From: Dastarcus helophoroides
Lineage: Eukaryota; Arthropoda; Insecta; Coleoptera; Bothrideridae
DNA length: 64,000 nt
Assembly: GCA_028583605.1 (NCBI GenBank)
Contig: CM053331.1
Span: 16,104,857 to 16,168,856, forward strand
Direction of reading: 5' to 3'
Shown: in pieces, positions 53,901 through 56,900 of the stretch
Position numbering within the stretch: the first letter of the stretch is position 1
How the letters are laid out: each line of letters starts with the position of its first letter
The notes under the pieces: generated by a model
Told to the model about the DNA's origin: nothing
Databases searched by the model: none
The model's input: the letters and a program-made list of their open reading frames with translations, nothing else
Program-made: the position numbers and the translations under genes

Positions 53901-56900
53901 TCAGAAAAGTACCTAAATTAAAAAAAAAACTCAGCTTCGTGAAAAAATAGTTCTAAGATTAAGTAAAATTTCTTTAAAACTTCAACTTGGCATTTCGAGG
54001 CAAAATTTTAGCAAGGCGAAATTTTGAGAAAAAAATAATGAAAAATTGTAGAAAGAAAGGACGAAATTTTGACTTCTAATCTCAAAATGTGGTCGAATTT
54101 CGAAAAGAAAACAAAGTTTCAAGATTGTTAAAAAAATGTTTAGGGGGTTATGAAGGGGAAGCATAAAAATACCCGTGGTGGGACAAAAACAAACAAGTTT
54201 GGGAAGCGCTGTTGTAAAAAACACCATCTAACAAATCTTGCTATTAACCAAATAGCCCAGCTGCTCCAATAAACACAGTAAATGCTCCCCTATTCAATCA
54301 AATACTGAAAAACATAAAGGATGAACAAAAAAATATAATTGAAAGAAATTAAGTAGTACATGGAAAAACGAAGGTGTAATAGGTCTTAGTTTTAATAATA
54401 TTATGGACCTGGCAAAAAATAGAAAAGTTAACGGTTTCAAACGACCGGACTTTATTTAGTAACGCATTTCTGTATAAAGAAGACGACCTTGCCCGATGAA
54501 ATGTTTTCAACTTATTATGTATCCAATCTACAAACAAGCTTTCGCAGGCTTCAATAAAAATCGATAAAAAATTATCTCTAATAATGTCATGTATCTCTGA
54601 CATGTCAGATTATTGTAGTAATAAAACAGAAAAATATGATATTTTTATTTAGCGCCTAGAACACTTCGCTTAAAGTTAAGAATTCAGCAAATATCGCCAC
54701 ACCTTTACCATGTAAAAATGTAATTTAGCTGATTGAGAAATCTTTTTAATCGAGAATTATTTATTTTTTAACAATCTTCATCAACCGAGACGGAAACCTG
54801 TCAAACGTTTTCAAAATTAGTACCAACCTTCCGTCCTGCTCGTAATCTTCGACTATAAAAATTTTATCCACTTTCCCCACGTCGCTTTTTTGTTTTACGC
54901 CTTGAATAGTAACGCGGACCATTTTACAGTTGGAAAGTCCAAAAATATAAGCAAACAATGTACTGGTCAAATTATGCACAGGTATTTTGAGAACATACGA
55001 TATCATTATTGAAGAACCATTTTAAGAGTTGGTATACAGAAACACGACACGCGACCGCTAATACGCAACTGAGTTAGTTCAACGTTCATTGGTTCTGTAT
55101 GAACAATTATCTACTAGCTGCTTTACGTAGGAACAGTAACGTCACGCTATTCCTATAAAACTGAAATATATTGATAGTAATATGAGAGAGGTACCTGCTA
55201 CAGAATCTGTTTCCTTTCCCTGGAAATGATCCAGGCTATCAACAATATGCAATGTTATCAAAACAAAACAACTTTGGTATTATATGTATTTTGATAAGAA
55301 TGGAATTCGATATTGGAAATAATCTGAATATCTATTAGGTTAGGAAGCCATTCAAAAACTGAATTTAGCACTTTGCCTGTATTCTGTATTTTTATGATAC
55401 TGTGATAGATATAAAAACAGTAAGGTAAACATAATAACAGATTATTAAAATTGAATAAATAAAGTAATTTTAAAATCTGTGAATGTGAGAATGAAATCAT
55501 AATCATTAGGCTGTGTTCGTGAAATCCCTTCGAATTATTATCAAAGACATCCTCAACTGATCTCTTTTGCTGCTACATATATGATTAATATTTGGTTTGT
55601 GCATAATTGTCTGGCGCTTCTTTGACATGCTGTATTTGAATAAAAATTTACAATATTTTACAAATTTATGAATGAAAATATCCTTCTGCTTTTAGGTCAT
55701 AAAAAATACGTGTCGATAATCATATAATATTCGTCATATTATGCTGCACCACTTTGAGAAAAGATAAAAAGCAGCAACAACAATGAAGCTGAATGAGGCC
55801 GAATTTTCTTCAACGAAACCTGGAAGGAAAGAAGGTCTGCATTTCGCAGGGAATTTCACTAAAATAAATAACGAAGGACGTTCAGTAAGAAAGCAATGTG
55901 GTGTGTTTTAAATTTTCTCGATAATTTAAAATTTCTTGGATTTAGAGAATAATATATAATAATCTATGTACAAGCCTTCTTAGAATTCCGGATCTGTATA
56001 AGAATCTGAGAATTCAGACCTTGGGCTTTTTCGTTACCGTAAACCGGGGCTACTTTGGGACTGCGGGATTAACTTTGGGACACCCCTGTTCTTGAAGTGT
56101 TTTAAATTTCCTGTGGTCGTCATCAGCATTTATTATGTCTATTGTCATGCGGCGGATATTATCGTGTACTGCCACATAGCGGCAGGTTTGCAGAGCATAA
56201 GCCACTGCTTTGGCGAAAATCGGTCTACAGTTGTTTTGTTGTCATAAATTTCACTCAAACCCCCCGCAAACTTTCCATCAGATAGAAGAAAGTACGAAGG
56301 TGTGTGCAAAAATTGATAAGTACAGCCTTTGCAACATGCCTTCTATATAGTTTAAGAGAATAATTGTGGTATATATAACCCATAACGAGTATAAACTTTG
56401 GTTGTATATTCTAATCTACAGATAATATTAAGACAACTTTGGGACCGTCCCAAGATTGCACCAATCGACTTTTCACTATGGCATAGTAAATTTGGCTTGT
56501 TCTAAAGATTCTTGTGATAGTTCACACCTATAAACGAGGCCTGGGAAGCAGGTCTTAAAGGAATTATATAATAGAAACCCTTCAAGAGGCTCTTCAAGCG
56601 ATTAAAACAAAACGTCTATCATATCACAAAGCATCTAGCAAGTATAGCATTCCGATGAACATCCTTCTGTCCAAAATAAAAGAAAGACACTCCGGAACGG
56701 TGGGAAGACAGGCTGTTTTACTGGAGATGAAGAAAGACGATTAGTAAAGTCATGCAGTTGCGATGTCAACGTTCGGTTTTCCAACAGACACGTATAACTT
56801 ACACTGCATCGTCAAGGCGTACCTGGATAGATTGGGTAGAAACGAACTAGGATTTAATCGTAATTTTAATGGCACTAAATGGGTAAAGCAATTTATGGAG

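Noticed and set aside
55782..55910. 42-codon frame resembling a piggyBac C-terminus
   Set aside because: Only a short HFAG / RKQC resemblance; no second cysteine pair and no catalytic region nearby.
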